From Fibrobacter sp. (GTDB lineage: Bacteria; Fibrobacterota; Fibrobacteria; Fibrobacterales; Fibrobacteraceae): a stretch of DNA of 64,000 bases. Location: NCBI GenBank assembly GCA_024399065.1, contig JAKSIB010000006.1:62001-126000 (forward strand). Reading direction: 5' to 3'. The notes beneath the pieces are model-generated. The model ran no database searches. It was not told the origin of the DNA and saw only the letters and a list, made by a program, of their open reading frames with translations. The position numbers and the translations under genes are program-made. This document shows, piece by piece, positions 51,882-61,039 of this stretch (positions are counted from its first letter, which is position 1; each line of letters opens with the position of its first letter).

Positions 51882-52909
51882 TGCGTTTTGCTGAACCGAG
51901 TTTCTTGTGGGGCCTTCTATCCCTCCCGCTTTTTGCGCTACTGTTTGTCTATGCCTACCGCCGTCGCAAGAAGTTGGCAGCACGATTTGTATCCCTGTCC
52001 ATGTTGCCGAAACTTTCCACGTCCGTCTCTCCGTGGCGTCGTCTGGCTAAGGTTTTGATTCTTCTTTTGGCTATTGCCTTTCTGTTTGTTGCCCTGGCTC
52101 GCCCCCAGTGGGGTCGCAAGATGGAGCATATTGAACGTAAGGGCTTGGACCTGGTTCTTCTGCAGGACATTTCCCTTTCCATGCTGGCCGAAGATATTAA
52201 GCCCAATCGTTTGACCCGTAGCCGCCATGAAATTTCTGCGTTCCTGGAATCCTTGTCCGGCGATCGTGTGGGCTTGGTTGCTTTCTCCGGTGAAGCCCAG
52301 GTGATGGTTCCCTTGACCTTGGACTATGGTACGGTGCAGATGATGCTTCGAGAACTTACCCCGGGTTGGCTCATGCCGGGTACGAACCTTGAGAATGCAA
52401 TTCGCAAGGGTATGGCCTTGTACCAGAATTCTGGTAGTGCCGGCCAGTATTCCGTGATGATCCTCATGAGTGATGGTGAAGAACTGGAGGCAGCTGCAGT
52501 TAATGCCGCCAAGGAAGCTGCCGCCCTCGGTATCCGCATTTACACCATCGGTATTGGTTCCCGCGAAGGCGTTCCTATTCCGGTTCCCGGCCGCAATGGG
52601 GAAGTCGCCTACAAGAAGGATGCCCAAGGTAACATTGTCACCACTCGCCTCGAGGACGGCACCTTGCAGGAGATTGCAAGTGTCACTGGCGGTTTGTACT
52701 TCTATGCAAGCCCTGGTGAATTCCAGCTCCAGAAGGTCCTGACTGAAATCGCCACCCTCGAAAAGAAGGAGCAGGCTAGCGACCGTATGGAGAACTACCA
52801 GGACCGCTATCAGATTTTCCTCGGCTTTGCCGCCTTCCTATTCTTGCTCGAAGCCCTTATCTCCGAAAGGGGCCGTCGCCGCAAACAGGTGGCAGGACGC
52901 TTCAATTAA
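51881..52909 (+). CDS. batB: VWA-domain membrane protein BatB
   Basis: 342 residues, same layout as BatA: two N-terminal membrane segments (LWGLLSLPLFALLFVYAYRR and VLILLLAIAFLFVALARP), the VWA metal site DISLS (96-100), LMSDGEELE, and a C-terminal membrane helix (YQIFLGFAAFLFLLEALIS) with an RGRRRK tail. BatA and BatB are thought to work as a membrane complex with their VWA domains in the periplasm. Translationally coupled to batA. The next gene begins 281 bases on, so a promoter should lie between. Confidence 0.9.
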   Translation: MRFAEPSFLWGLLSLPLFALLFVYAYRRRKKLAARFVSLSMLPKLSTSVSPWRRLAKVLILLLAIAFLFVALARPQWGRKMEHIERKGLDLVLLQDISLSMLAEDIKPNRLTRSRHEISAFLESLSGDRVGLVAFSGEAQVMVPLTLDYGTVQMMLRELTPGWLMPGTNLENAIRKGMALYQNSGSAGQYSVMILMSDGEELEAAAVNAAKEAAALGIRIYTIGIGSREGVPIPVPGRNGEVAYKKDAQGNIVTTRLEDGTLQEIASVTGGLYFYASPGEFQLQKVLTEIATLEKKEQASDRMENYQDRYQIFLGFAAFLFLLEALISERGRRRKQVAGRFN

Positions 52910-53190
52910 TTGACGAAATCTGCGAAATTTCAAAAATTTGACAGATTTTAAGGAGCCTGCTTGTAAAAGTGGGCTTCTTCACGTTTTCAATTATTTACGA
53001 GCAATTTAGACGCGTTTTTTCTAAATATCCTATTGGTGTTTAGAAATAGGGCAGTTTTGTTCCAAAACGGCAATATTTGTGGGATGAGAGAGGTTCTTGT
53101 TCACCCTTTTTTACACAAAAATGGCGAAAAAACGTCAAATTTTAAAGTAAATTATGGGTGGAAGTGTTTTTTTTCTAAAACGGAGACCTT

Positions 53191-53874
53191 ATGCTCGATC
53201 TTTTAGCGGTACAATCTGGTACTGCCAATGCATCTCTCATCACCTTGGCCTACACTCTCATCTTGGCCTTCATCCTTTCCTCCACTATCGCCTGGACTTA
53301 CGAAAAGACGTTCCTTGGTCTTTCTTACTCCAGAAATTTTGTCCAGGGCATCGTTCTTAGTTCTGTGGTGGCCGCAATGGTTATGGCTGCTATCGGCGAT
53401 AACGTCGGCCGCGGTCTCGGTATGATGGGCGCTCTTTCTGTGGTCCGTTTCCGTACAAGCTTTAAGGATCCTCGCGACATCATGTTTATCTTCGCCTCTC
53501 TCGGCGCAGGTATCGGTTGTGGCGTTTACGCTTGGGGGCCGGCTCTCGGTGGTACCGTTGCATTCTGCATCGTCGCCTTCCTCATTTCCCGTACCGGTCT
53601 CGGTACCAAGCACTTCTTCGACGGCATGCTCCGTTTCGCTTTGCCTAACGAATCCGCTCCCCGTCAGCAGATTGAAGATGTTCTTCGAAAAAGTCTAAAG
53701 ACCTACATCCTAATCACCATGCGTGAGGTTGATGGCGGTGCTCGCGTGGATTGCGCTTACCAGGTTCGCCTCCGTGCCACCAAGCCCGCTGCAGAAATCC
53801 TGAAAGAACTTTCTGAAATTGAAGGCATCTCCGATGTTCAGTTCATGATGCAAGACGCAACCACCGAGATGTAA
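53191..53874 (+). CDS. DUF4956 membrane protein
   Basis: 227 residues with three to four membrane helices in the first 140 (LITLAYTLILAFILSSTIAW, VLSSVVAAMVMAAIG, GTVAFCIVAFLI) and the family signature MMGALSVVRFRTSFKDPRD between them. A ~90-residue soluble domain ends it. DUF4956 proteins are usually encoded with VTC-type polyphosphate polymerases and CotH; here the VTC gene lies 2.5 kb downstream in the same run. CGGAGA precedes ATG 53191. It begins the five-gene unit; the 281 bases ahead of it (52910-53190) hold AT-rich sequence with no gene. Confidence 0.88.
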   Translation: MLDLLAVQSGTANASLITLAYTLILAFILSSTIAWTYEKTFLGLSYSRNFVQGIVLSSVVAAMVMAAIGDNVGRGLGMMGALSVVRFRTSFKDPRDIMFIFASLGAGIGCGVYAWGPALGGTVAFCIVAFLISRTGLGTKHFFDGMLRFALPNESAPRQQIEDVLRKSLKTYILITMREVDGGARVDCAYQVRLRATKPAAEILKELSEIEGISDVQFMMQDATTEM

Positions 53875-53885
53875 GGGAGTAGATG

Positions 53886-54950
53886 ATGAACAAGTTTGAA
53901 GACGCTCTCGATACTTTTTGGAATAAGCACAAGACTAATCCCGGTGTAGCTCATGCCTATAAGCACAAGTTGATCTACGCCTGGTGCCTTAGCATCCTTA
54001 TCGTTATTGTCCTTGGTATTATGTTCGCTGGCAAGGCTTCCATGTTCCAGGGAATTGCCGAAGCTACCGAAACTACTATCAGCCTGCCGAGCCCTACTGA
54101 AGTTGTCAAGGTTCACGTGATGCCTGGTCAGTCCATTCACGCTGGTGATACCATCGTTGAATTGAACCGCCCGGATTTGACTCTCCGTATTACCGAGCTT
54201 ACTCGTGAACTTGATGCTATCGAAGGTCGTAGCAGCCTGGGTACTGCAGAAATCGACCAGAAGGTTGCCGAAGTCAAGGCTGACCTTGCTTCCCGTAGCC
54301 TTGCTCTCAAGTCTGAAATCCGTAACTTGGAAACTGAATATCAGAAGAACAAGGAAATTGCAGCAAAGCTCAAGAGCCTCAAGAATTCTGACTCCAAGAG
54401 CGATGGTAACGACGCCATGGCAATGCGTATCAAGAGCTTGAAGAATGAACTTGCTGTGATCAACGCAAACGCAAATGAACAGATCAAGCTCCTCAAGAGC
54501 AGTGGTCGTTTGCAGAAGAGCGCTGGCAAGACTGAAGTTGAAAACCTCAAGAAGGAATTGGCAGAACTCCAGAAGCAACAGGAAGAGTTGGTGCAGATTG
54601 CCAAGGAAGACTGGGTTGTTGGTTCCGTCAATGCTCGCGATGGTGAAAAGCTTTCCAGCTTTGCACCGGTTGTTACCTTGACCCACAAGTCTCCGACCCT
54701 CGTCCGCGGTTACATTCATGAACGTATGTACCAGCGTATGGACGTTGGCGAAACCGTGAAGGTTCGCACCTTGGGCGGCACCGGCAAGGCAATCAAGGGC
54801 AAGGTGGTTGGTCTTTCTAGCCGTATTGTTGAATTCCCCATGCGTATGTGGAAGATGCCGGAAATGCCTATCCATGGCCGCGAAGTCATCATTCAGATCC
54901 CTGATGAAAATCCGTTCCTGTTGGGCGAAATGGTGACTATCTCCGAATAA
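53886..54950 (+). CDS. HlyD-like periplasmic adaptor
   Basis: A membrane helix (about residues 28-47, IYAWCLSILIVIVLGIMFAG) is followed by a lipoyl-like half (VVKVHVMPGQSIHAGDTIVEL), a long coiled coil (about 95-240, rich in K, E and L) and the second lipoyl/beta-barrel part (SFAPVVTLTHKSPTLVRGYI). This is the layout of membrane-fusion proteins that link an inner-membrane pump to TolC. The neighbour downstream is a TolC-like protein and upstream is DUF4956; no ABC or RND pump is present. ATG 53886 or 53883 can start it (ATGATG). Confidence 0.85.
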   Translation: MNKFEDALDTFWNKHKTNPGVAHAYKHKLIYAWCLSILIVIVLGIMFAGKASMFQGIAEATETTISLPSPTEVVKVHVMPGQSIHAGDTIVELNRPDLTLRITELTRELDAIEGRSSLGTAEIDQKVAEVKADLASRSLALKSEIRNLETEYQKNKEIAAKLKSLKNSDSKSDGNDAMAMRIKSLKNELAVINANANEQIKLLKSSGRLQKSAGKTEVENLKKELAELQKQQEELVQIAKEDWVVGSVNARDGEKLSSFAPVVTLTHKSPTLVRGYIHERMYQRMDVGETVKVRTLGGTGKAIKGKVVGLSSRIVEFPMRMWKMPEMPIHGREVIIQIPDENPFLLGEMVTISE

Positions 54951-55005
54951 TTTTCGGACATGTTTTCGAGAAGTAAATTCGAATAAAAAGTTTTAGGAAG
55001 TGTTT

Positions 55006-56382
55006 ATGAAAAAGTTTGGATTGGTAACCTTAGCATTGTCCGCCGCTGCATTTGCTGGCCCCCTTACTTGGGAACAGTTGATTCAGTCCGTGGATAACGA
55101 CCCTCGTTACCAGGCTGCACAGAAGCGTGCAGAGATGACCTCCACCGGACAGAATACCAAACTTTGGGATAAGTTGGAACTGCGCTACAAGTTGGATGGT
55201 TTCAGCTTTGCCAGCCACGACTTCGAACTTCGTATTACGCCGAAGGGCTTTGGCGAAGGTGCTGCTGACAAGGCTCACTGGAATGCTCAGGTTGCTTACC
55301 AGAAGGCTCACCTTGTTGCAGACCGCGCAGAACTTCTGTACGACCGTTATGATCGTGCAATCCATTACATCAATCGCCAGCGTATTGCCAAGTTGAACAA
55401 GGAACTTTACCAGGTCAACTCTGACCGTATCGAAGTGCTTCACATGAAGGCCGGCTCTGCAACTTTCAATCCCCAGGACTTGATGAGTTCTTTGGAAAAG
55501 GAAGCATCCCTCCGCGCTGAAATCATGACCGACAGTACTTCCTTGTTGAATGCAGAAGCTAAGCTCCGTTTGTGGGTGCCTGACTTTGATGGTGTTGAAT
55601 TGGATACCACCTGGATTCCTTCCATGGACGAGGTTGCTGCGCAATTGGAAGGTGGTCTCGAAATTAACGAAACCTTCCCAGCTATTGCAATGGCTGCTGG
55701 TAAGATGAGGTCTGAAAAGTCTAAGATCCAGCAGGACGCTTCCAAGAGCCGCGACTATATTTCCCATATCGGCATTGGCTATTCCTTGAAGATTGAATCC
55801 TTGATGGAAAAGTACAAGGAATTGGAAGCTTATGATGTGTATGGAACAGGTTCTTACACTGATTTCAGAGATGAATTTGAAAAGGCAACAGGTTGTACTG
55901 GTGCCTCATGTACTGGAACTGCAAAATTGCTTGTCCCGGATTGGGATAATCGCAAGACTTCCGACAAGTTTTTTGCAAACCTTGCTTTCCGTCTCCCGTT
56001 CTTTGACAGCAATAAAGACGCTGACTTGAAGACCCAGGTTGCGGAACTTGACGCCGAAGGCGACTACATGAAGGACTTCCGAGATGTCTCTCAGAAGGTT
56101 ACAAAGCTTGTTGATGAAATCAACGCCTTGATCGCCCAGTGGAAGGTTCAGAAGGAATTTGTGGAAAAGGTGAATGCCGGCTCTATCTTTGAACAGTTCG
56201 CGAAGAACGCTGGTTCCGATCCTCTGCTTTTGCTCCGAGCTCGTGAAAGCGCCCTTGAAAGTGACTTGAGAGCCATCAAGCTTGAAAACGATATTTTTAC
56301 CCGCTACCTTGCTCTGCTTGAATACGCTGGTGTTCTCGGTGCCGAAGGTGTGCAGAATCATCTGCAGAAGGGTCTGAAGTAA
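55006..56382 (+). CDS. TolC-like outer-membrane efflux protein
   Basis: ATG 55006 with AGGAAG upstream. A signal peptide (MKKFGLVTLALSAAAFA) precedes a mostly helical 440-residue body with TolC-type features: LTWEQLIQSVDNDPRYQAAQ at the start and two long helical halves (about 95-175 and 340-430). Strand-rich pieces at about 45-65 and 305-320 (FELRITPKGFG, FFANLAFRLPFF) fit the barrel. It is shorter and more diverged than classic TolC. It pairs with the HlyD-like adaptor 55 bases upstream, so the two should form a channel across the periplasm and outer membrane. Confidence 0.75.
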   Translation: MKKFGLVTLALSAAAFAGPLTWEQLIQSVDNDPRYQAAQKRAEMTSTGQNTKLWDKLELRYKLDGFSFASHDFELRITPKGFGEGAADKAHWNAQVAYQKAHLVADRAELLYDRYDRAIHYINRQRIAKLNKELYQVNSDRIEVLHMKAGSATFNPQDLMSSLEKEASLRAEIMTDSTSLLNAEAKLRLWVPDFDGVELDTTWIPSMDEVAAQLEGGLEINETFPAIAMAAGKMRSEKSKIQQDASKSRDYISHIGIGYSLKIESLMEKYKELEAYDVYGTGSYTDFRDEFEKATGCTGASCTGTAKLLVPDWDNRKTSDKFFANLAFRLPFFDSNKDADLKTQVAELDAEGDYMKDFRDVSQKVTKLVDEINALIAQWKVQKEFVEKVNAGSIFEQFAKNAGSDPLLLLRARESALESDLRAIKLENDIFTRYLALLEYAGVLGAEGVQNHLQKGLK

Positions 56383-56383
56383 T

Positions 56384-57214
56384 ATGGCCGAAGCCCGTGG
56401 ATTTAGTCTTCTCGAACGTTTCGAGCTGAAGTACCACATTCCTGTGGAATGGGCCGACAAGATCGGCGCCTTCATCGCTCCTTATTGCGAAGAAGACTAT
56501 TATTCCAAGATTACTCCGGGTGGATTTTACTGGATTACGAACCTTTATCTGGATACCCCGTCCTGGACATTCCTTGGCTGGAAAAAGCGCCAGCTGCTGG
56601 ACCGTTTCAATATGCGTATCCGCACCTATGGTGAACACCCCGCTCAGGATGGAACTTTCCATTTTGAAGTGAAGCGCAAGATCAAGAATATTTGCTACAA
56701 GAGCCGAGCCACCATCAAGGGTGTCAATCCTGGTGAAGTCTGGGATATGAAGCCGGAAGAATGGCCTTGCAAGGGTGAAAAGGACCGCAAGTACCTTAAG
56801 GATTTCTTGTACAAAACTGAATTGCATGGTGCCCATCCTCGTCTTTTGACTCAGTACAAACGTCGTGCGTGGTTTGGTCTCCGCGAAGAATATTCCCGCG
56901 TGACCATCGATACCGGCATGCGTTTCCGTGAAGAAAATGGTTTTGATTACACAGTCGATCCCCACTACATGCATTCCACCGGCATTCCCCGATTCTTCTT
57001 GCCGGGTTGCGATGCTGTTTTGGAACTGAAGTGTCCCTGTTCCCAGGTGCCTTACTGGATGATCGACCTGATCCGATTCCTGAACCTAAAACAGGGTGGT
57101 TTTTCCAAATTTGGCAATGCCGCCGCCGAATGGCAGCGTGTTTATGAAAATCCCCGCCGTTTCAAGACCCCTTACTGGACAAAACTTGGAACGACGCTGG
57201 AAGAAAATTTGTAA
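56384..57214 (+). CDS. VTC-domain (polyphosphate polymerase-like) protein
   Basis: 276 residues. The CYTH-type tunnel residues are all visible: LERFELKYHI, ITNLYLDTP, RIRTYG, FEVKRK, TQYKRRAWFG, RVTIDTGMRF and AVLELKCP. In yeast Vtc4 this fold makes polyphosphate from ATP; bacterial members usually sit next to DUF4956. One base separates it from the TolC-like stop, so coupling is tight. It is soluble and would act in the cytoplasm at the DUF4956 membrane protein. Confidence 0.9.
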   Translation: MAEARGFSLLERFELKYHIPVEWADKIGAFIAPYCEEDYYSKITPGGFYWITNLYLDTPSWTFLGWKKRQLLDRFNMRIRTYGEHPAQDGTFHFEVKRKIKNICYKSRATIKGVNPGEVWDMKPEEWPCKGEKDRKYLKDFLYKTELHGAHPRLLTQYKRRAWFGLREEYSRVTIDTGMRFREENGFDYTVDPHYMHSTGIPRFFLPGCDAVLELKCPCSQVPYWMIDLIRFLNLKQGGFSKFGNAAAEWQRVYENPRRFKTPYWTKLGTTLEENL

Positions 57215-57247
57215 TATAGAGAAAATACTCTAAAAAGGATGTCTCTT

Positions 57248-58885
57248 ATGGATATCAAAAAAGTTTTGACAGTTGGTGCAAGTGTAGCCCTCGTTTCCAT
57301 GATGGCTGCCTGCTCTGAAAAGGAATCCCCTAATCCTGCTGGACCGAATGATCCTACAATGTCTTCCGGCATTGCTGTTGGTGGCAATTCCTCCAGCTCT
57401 AGGGGCAACAGCGTTCTCGTGTCCAGTTCTTCCATGAAGAATACTGACGAACCGCAGATGGCTTGCTCCGAAATTATGTACAACACTGCGAAGGGTGATA
57501 CTCTGGAATGGGTTGAAATCTATATCGCCGGTGGTATGGATATGGACAACATGAAGGATTTCGTCTTGCATTTGAGCGGAGATGTGGACTACGAGTTCCC
57601 TGCAGAACCTTTGACTAAGGGTGAGTATGTTGTTGTCACCAACAATTTGGCTGGCTTCAAGGCTGCTTATCCGACATTTAATGGTCGTCTCTTTGGACCG
57701 ATGACTGGTAAGATGGTTAATGAAGGTGGCGTGGTGAATGTCAAGGTTCGTGGCGAAGGTGACGTTACTTGTGCATTCAGCAGTGAACCTCCTTGGCCGA
57801 GCCTTGCTGACGGTAAGGGCCATTCCCTGGTTTATACCGGTGGCATTGCTGCTCAATCTGTCTCCTGGTGTGCTAGCGCACTCCCTGGTGGAAATCCGGG
57901 CGTGGGTGGCGACGCTTGCATTGATGTCGTAAATACGGTGCGTATTAATGAAGTCAAACCTTCTTATTCTGCTGCTGGTACTTACGAAGAATCCTGGATT
58001 GAACTTTACAATTCTGGCGATGTCCCGGTGGATGTCTCTGGTTGGACTCTGAATGTGAAACTCCGTAAGGACTCCTTGAAAATCAAGGAAGGTTCCATTG
58101 TTCCTGCTGGTGGTTATCTTGTCCTGGACGGTGGTGAATCCGGAAGCTTTGATAAGGAAGTTGTCATTTCGGAACACGGTGGCGAAATCTACCTTTACGG
58201 TTTGGCTGAAGGTCAGGAATCCAGCATTTGGTTGCCTGCAGGTAAGGGTGTTAGCGGTATTGTTGATGTTGCTGACGGTTCTGTGGCTCAGGGCCCCTTG
58301 GCAGAAGCTACTCCGGGTGCTGCAAATTCTGCCCTTAAGCTTGGTTCCGTTTACATTGACGAAATTCATTATCATCCTGGAGAAAGAGGTGTTATCTTTG
58401 AATTCATGGAAATTGTGAATGCGACGGCGTCTGATATCATGCTTTACAACTCCTCCTTGAATAAAGGCTGGAAGGTCGAGGGCGTCAATATTGAATTTAC
58501 GTCTGCTGATGTTTTGCCGGCTGGTGGCAGGGCTGTCTTGATTCCGGCTGTGTTGGAAGAAGGTTCTATCCCTAATTGGGGTGCTGACTACGTTCGTTCC
58601 ACCTACAGCATTCCCGCAACTGTTAAGATCTTCTCTTATAAGGGAAAGCTCTCCAATCGCGGTGAAACCATTGCAATAAAGGAACCTATTGTTCAAACTA
58701 AAGACGAAACCACTGGAGAAATCAAGGTTTATTATAGCTGGCATGATGCGACTCTCTATTCTGATGCTTGGGCGGGTCTTACAGAAGCTGACGGTGCAGG
58801 ATTCAGTTTGCAGCGTAAAGATGTAAAAACCATGGGTTTTGGCCCCGCTGTATGGAAGGCTGCTGCTCCGACTTTGGGTAACTAG
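57248..58885 (+). CDS. Lamin-tail-domain lipoprotein
   Basis: ATG 57248 with AAAAGGA upstream opens MDIKKVLTVGASVALVSMMAAC, a lipoprotein signal. A Ser-rich linker follows (about 25-70), then three lamin-tail-like repeats: from about 75 (CSEIMYNTAKGDTLEWVEIYI), 235 (RINEVKPSYSAAGTYEESWI) and 375 (YIDEIHYHPGERGVIFEFME). Bacterial lamin-tail domains are exported and often sit with nucleases, CotH or surface proteins; they may bind DNA or polyanions. It is the last gene of the DUF4956-VTC unit, before a strong terminator. A polyanion (polyphosphate) ligand is an attractive but untested idea. Confidence 0.83.
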   Translation: MDIKKVLTVGASVALVSMMAACSEKESPNPAGPNDPTMSSGIAVGGNSSSSRGNSVLVSSSSMKNTDEPQMACSEIMYNTAKGDTLEWVEIYIAGGMDMDNMKDFVLHLSGDVDYEFPAEPLTKGEYVVVTNNLAGFKAAYPTFNGRLFGPMTGKMVNEGGVVNVKVRGEGDVTCAFSSEPPWPSLADGKGHSLVYTGGIAAQSVSWCASALPGGNPGVGGDACIDVVNTVRINEVKPSYSAAGTYEESWIELYNSGDVPVDVSGWTLNVKLRKDSLKIKEGSIVPAGGYLVLDGGESGSFDKEVVISEHGGEIYLYGLAEGQESSIWLPAGKGVSGIVDVADGSVAQGPLAEATPGAANSALKLGSVYIDEIHYHPGERGVIFEFMEIVNATASDIMLYNSSLNKGWKVEGVNIEFTSADVLPAGGRAVLIPAVLEEGSIPNWGADYVRSTYSIPATVKIFSYKGKLSNRGETIAIKEPIVQTKDETTGEIKVYYSWHDATLYSDAWAGLTEADGAGFSLQRKDVKTMGFGPAVWKAAAPTLGN

Positions 58886-58914
58886 TTTCTCTCAAAAAAA
58901 ACAGTTGTTTTAAA

Positions 58915-58943
58915 GAAAGTCCTCTCCTTTGGGGAGGACTTTC
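58915..58943 (+). terminator. Terminator after the lamin-tail lipoprotein gene
   Basis: GAAAGTCCTCTCC pairs with GGGGAGGACTTTC (one mismatch or G-T pair) around TTT, a very stable stem of about 13 base pairs. Confidence 0.9.
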
Positions 58944-58995
58944 TCATATTTTGGTGCGTTTTTTTTAGTTTGTCCTAAAAATCGATGTTTTTATG

Positions 58996-59024
58996 AAGGT
59001 CCTCTCTTGAAGAAGACCTTTTTT
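58996..59024 (+). terminator. Second terminator-like hairpin
   Basis: AAGGTC pairs with GACCTT, and inside TCTT with AAGA, followed by TTTT. It lies 50 bases after the first terminator and repeats its GTCCTCTC core, so it may be a backup terminator or the end of a short RNA. Confidence 0.6.
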
Positions 59025-59095
59025 GGTGAATTTTACCGTCTATTTTTACTTTGTTCTTGATAGGTATGCAAAAAAAGGAGGGTGATTTTGTTAAA

Positions 59096-59146
59096 GTAAG
59101 TTTTTTGTAAGTTTATTTATAAAAAAAGTAAGTTTTTATTTCTTAC
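59096..59146 (+). promoter_or_regulatory. Helically phased GTAAG repeats before the TolC-HlyD-ABC operon
   Basis: GTAAGTTT(T/A) occurs at 59096, 59107 and 59128 (steps of 11 and 21 bases, one and two DNA turns), and the inverse CTTAC at 59142 makes GTAAG-TTTTTATTT-CTTAC a palindrome. This has the look of a regulator's binding array. The start codon is at 59190. Confidence 0.5.
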
Positions 59147-59189
59147 AAATCTTCCCTCCGAAAGAGCGTTTTTTTATTTTTACAGTACT

Positions 59190-61028
59190 ATGAAAAAGTA
59201 TTGTGTATCTCCGATTTCTGTTTTATTGGTGGCAACACCTTTGTTTGCTAATCCCATCACTTTGCAAGACGCTTTGGACATGGCCAAGGCCAGCAATCCC
59301 CAGATCAAGTCCGAAAGGGCCAAGGTTGAGATTGCGGAGGCTAGTCAAGATGAAGCTTTTGCCCGTTTTTTGCCTTCCTTGAGCTTGTCTGCTAGTGTTA
59401 CGAAGATTGATGACCCCATTTATATTGATTTAGGTGATATTCAAGGCGCCATGAGTGGTCTTGCCGGCGGACTTGCTTCTGCGGGTGCGGCGGGTGCCTA
59501 TTCCAAGGCTTATATCGATGCCTACAATCAGGCTAGTGCTGGCTATAAGCAAGCCTACGACGGCGCCATGGCTATGGGCCTTTCGGAAGCGCAAGCCGCG
59601 GCTTTTGCCAAGGATAAACTTGGCGGGATGACTGCCCAGGAAATCGCTCAGTCCAAGGCTGACGAATATGCCCTTAAGGCCCAGCAAAGTGGCGAAGATG
59701 CCCAGAAGAAGATTGACGATGCAAATTTCAAGATGAAGGTCCAGGATGACCTGTTCTTCAATGCACGCCTTACTGCTGTTTGGCCCCTGTTTACCGGTTT
59801 CAAACGTACCGCCGCCTATGATGCTGCCAAGGGCAATGTGACTGCGAAAAAAGCTGCATTTGAAATGGCGCAGAATACCGTTTTGATGGATGTAGCCACG
59901 AAGTATTTCACCTTGCGCCTTTCCGAAGAATTGACAGCTTTGCGTGAAACGACCAAGAAGAATCTTGAAGAACATTTGGAACGTTCCAAGAAGCTTGAAG
60001 CAGGTGGCCAGATCAGCAAGGCAGAACGCCTTCGTGCAGAAGTTGCTTTGGCCGAAGCAGAAAATGCCCTGGAAGATTCTTATCGTGACCAGTCTTTGGC
60101 TCGTATGGCTTTGGCAAGCTTGCTTCATACAGATACAAACTTGACTGCAGTGACTCCGGTGATGGCTCCGGAACAGACTCCGTCCATTGAAGAGTTCAAG
60201 ACCTTGGCTATCGAACGCCACCCGGGTTTGCAGCAGTTGCGTACCGAACGTAAGCGTAGCCAGAATGCCGTGAAGGCCGCCCAGGGTGATTACTACCCGA
60301 TGGTGGCTCTGTTCGCTTATAAGGAACTTTATACTCGTGACTTGACCCTTCTGGAACCGGAATGGGCTGTGGGCGCAAAGCTTCAGTGGGATTTGTTCAA
60401 GGGTGGAGAAACCCGTTCCAAGGTTGCAAACGCAAAAGCTTTGGACCGTTCTCTTTTGAATATGGAAGAAAGCACCTTGGATAACATCAAGCTGCTTGTG
60501 GAAAAGCGCTGGCGTGAAAAAGAACACGCCATGAGTCGTTTGACCAGTTTGAACAAGACTCGTGAGCTTGCGGAAGAAGCTCTCCGCAGCCAGACTTTGG
60601 CTTACGAAGCAGGTCTTGCTACTGGCTTGGAAGTTGTTGATGCTGAGTTGTCTTTGGCTCGTTTGCAGGTGGGCGATTTGAAGGCTCATTATGACGCCGT
60701 TATTGCATGGCTTGGCTTGCTGGAAGCTAGTGGCGAAGTTGTCAATGCAGGTGCAATGCTTACAGCAGTTCAACCGGTTGATGAAACTACAAACAAATCC
60801 GCAGTGACAGCTCCTGCAACCACTCCCGTACTTTTGCCTGCAACAGAAAATGCTGTTGCACCTATAGCAGAAACTTCCGTGGAAACGGCTCCTGCTGAAC
60901 AACCTGTGGCCAATCCCGCAGTGAATGATTCTACAGAAAATGTTCCTGCTGTTGAACCGGCATCCGTCTCTGCAGAGTCCGCTCCCGCGACAAACCTTGA
61001 ATCTACTATCCCCGCATCCGAAAATTAA
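59190..61028 (+). CDS. TolC-family outer-membrane protein with insert and Pro/Ala-rich tail
   Basis: Signal peptide (MKKYCVSPISVLLVATPLFA), then ITLQDALDMAKASNPQIKSE, the TolC start. A Gly/Ala-rich helical insert of about 100 residues (about 85-180, LAGGLASAGAAGAYSKAYID) interrupts the first repeat. The channel continues with LTAVWPLFTGFKRTAAYDAA and AVGAKLQWDLFKGGETRSK, both classic TolC barrel strands. The last ~85 residues are T/P/A/V/E-rich and disordered. It is the outer-membrane part of an exporter with the HlyD and ABC-2 genes that follow. Confidence 0.9.
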   Translation: MKKYCVSPISVLLVATPLFANPITLQDALDMAKASNPQIKSERAKVEIAEASQDEAFARFLPSLSLSASVTKIDDPIYIDLGDIQGAMSGLAGGLASAGAAGAYSKAYIDAYNQASAGYKQAYDGAMAMGLSEAQAAAFAKDKLGGMTAQEIAQSKADEYALKAQQSGEDAQKKIDDANFKMKVQDDLFFNARLTAVWPLFTGFKRTAAYDAAKGNVTAKKAAFEMAQNTVLMDVATKYFTLRLSEELTALRETTKKNLEEHLERSKKLEAGGQISKAERLRAEVALAEAENALEDSYRDQSLARMALASLLHTDTNLTAVTPVMAPEQTPSIEEFKTLAIERHPGLQQLRTERKRSQNAVKAAQGDYYPMVALFAYKELYTRDLTLLEPEWAVGAKLQWDLFKGGETRSKVANAKALDRSLLNMEESTLDNIKLLVEKRWREKEHAMSRLTSLNKTRELAEEALRSQTLAYEAGLATGLEVVDAELSLARLQVGDLKAHYDAVIAWLGLLEASGEVVNAGAMLTAVQPVDETTNKSAVTAPATTPVLLPATENAVAPIAETSVETAPAEQPVANPAVNDSTENVPAVEPASVSAESAPATNLESTIPASEN

Positions 61029-61039
61029 TAGGAGTCATT

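Larger units (their letters stand above)
58886..59189. other. Intergenic region with two terminators and a repeat-rich promoter region
   Basis: Holds the terminator at 58915, a second hairpin at 58996-59024 and the phased repeats at 59096-59146. GGAGGGTGATTTTG near 59078-59090 looks like a ribosome site but opens no frame of note. Confidence 0.6.

Noticed and set aside
57230-60902. Frames of about 490-504 codons opposite the lamin-tail lipoprotein and TolC genes
   Set aside because: Both are low-complexity mirror frames without ribosome sites or motifs; the plus-strand genes have signal peptides and known folds.
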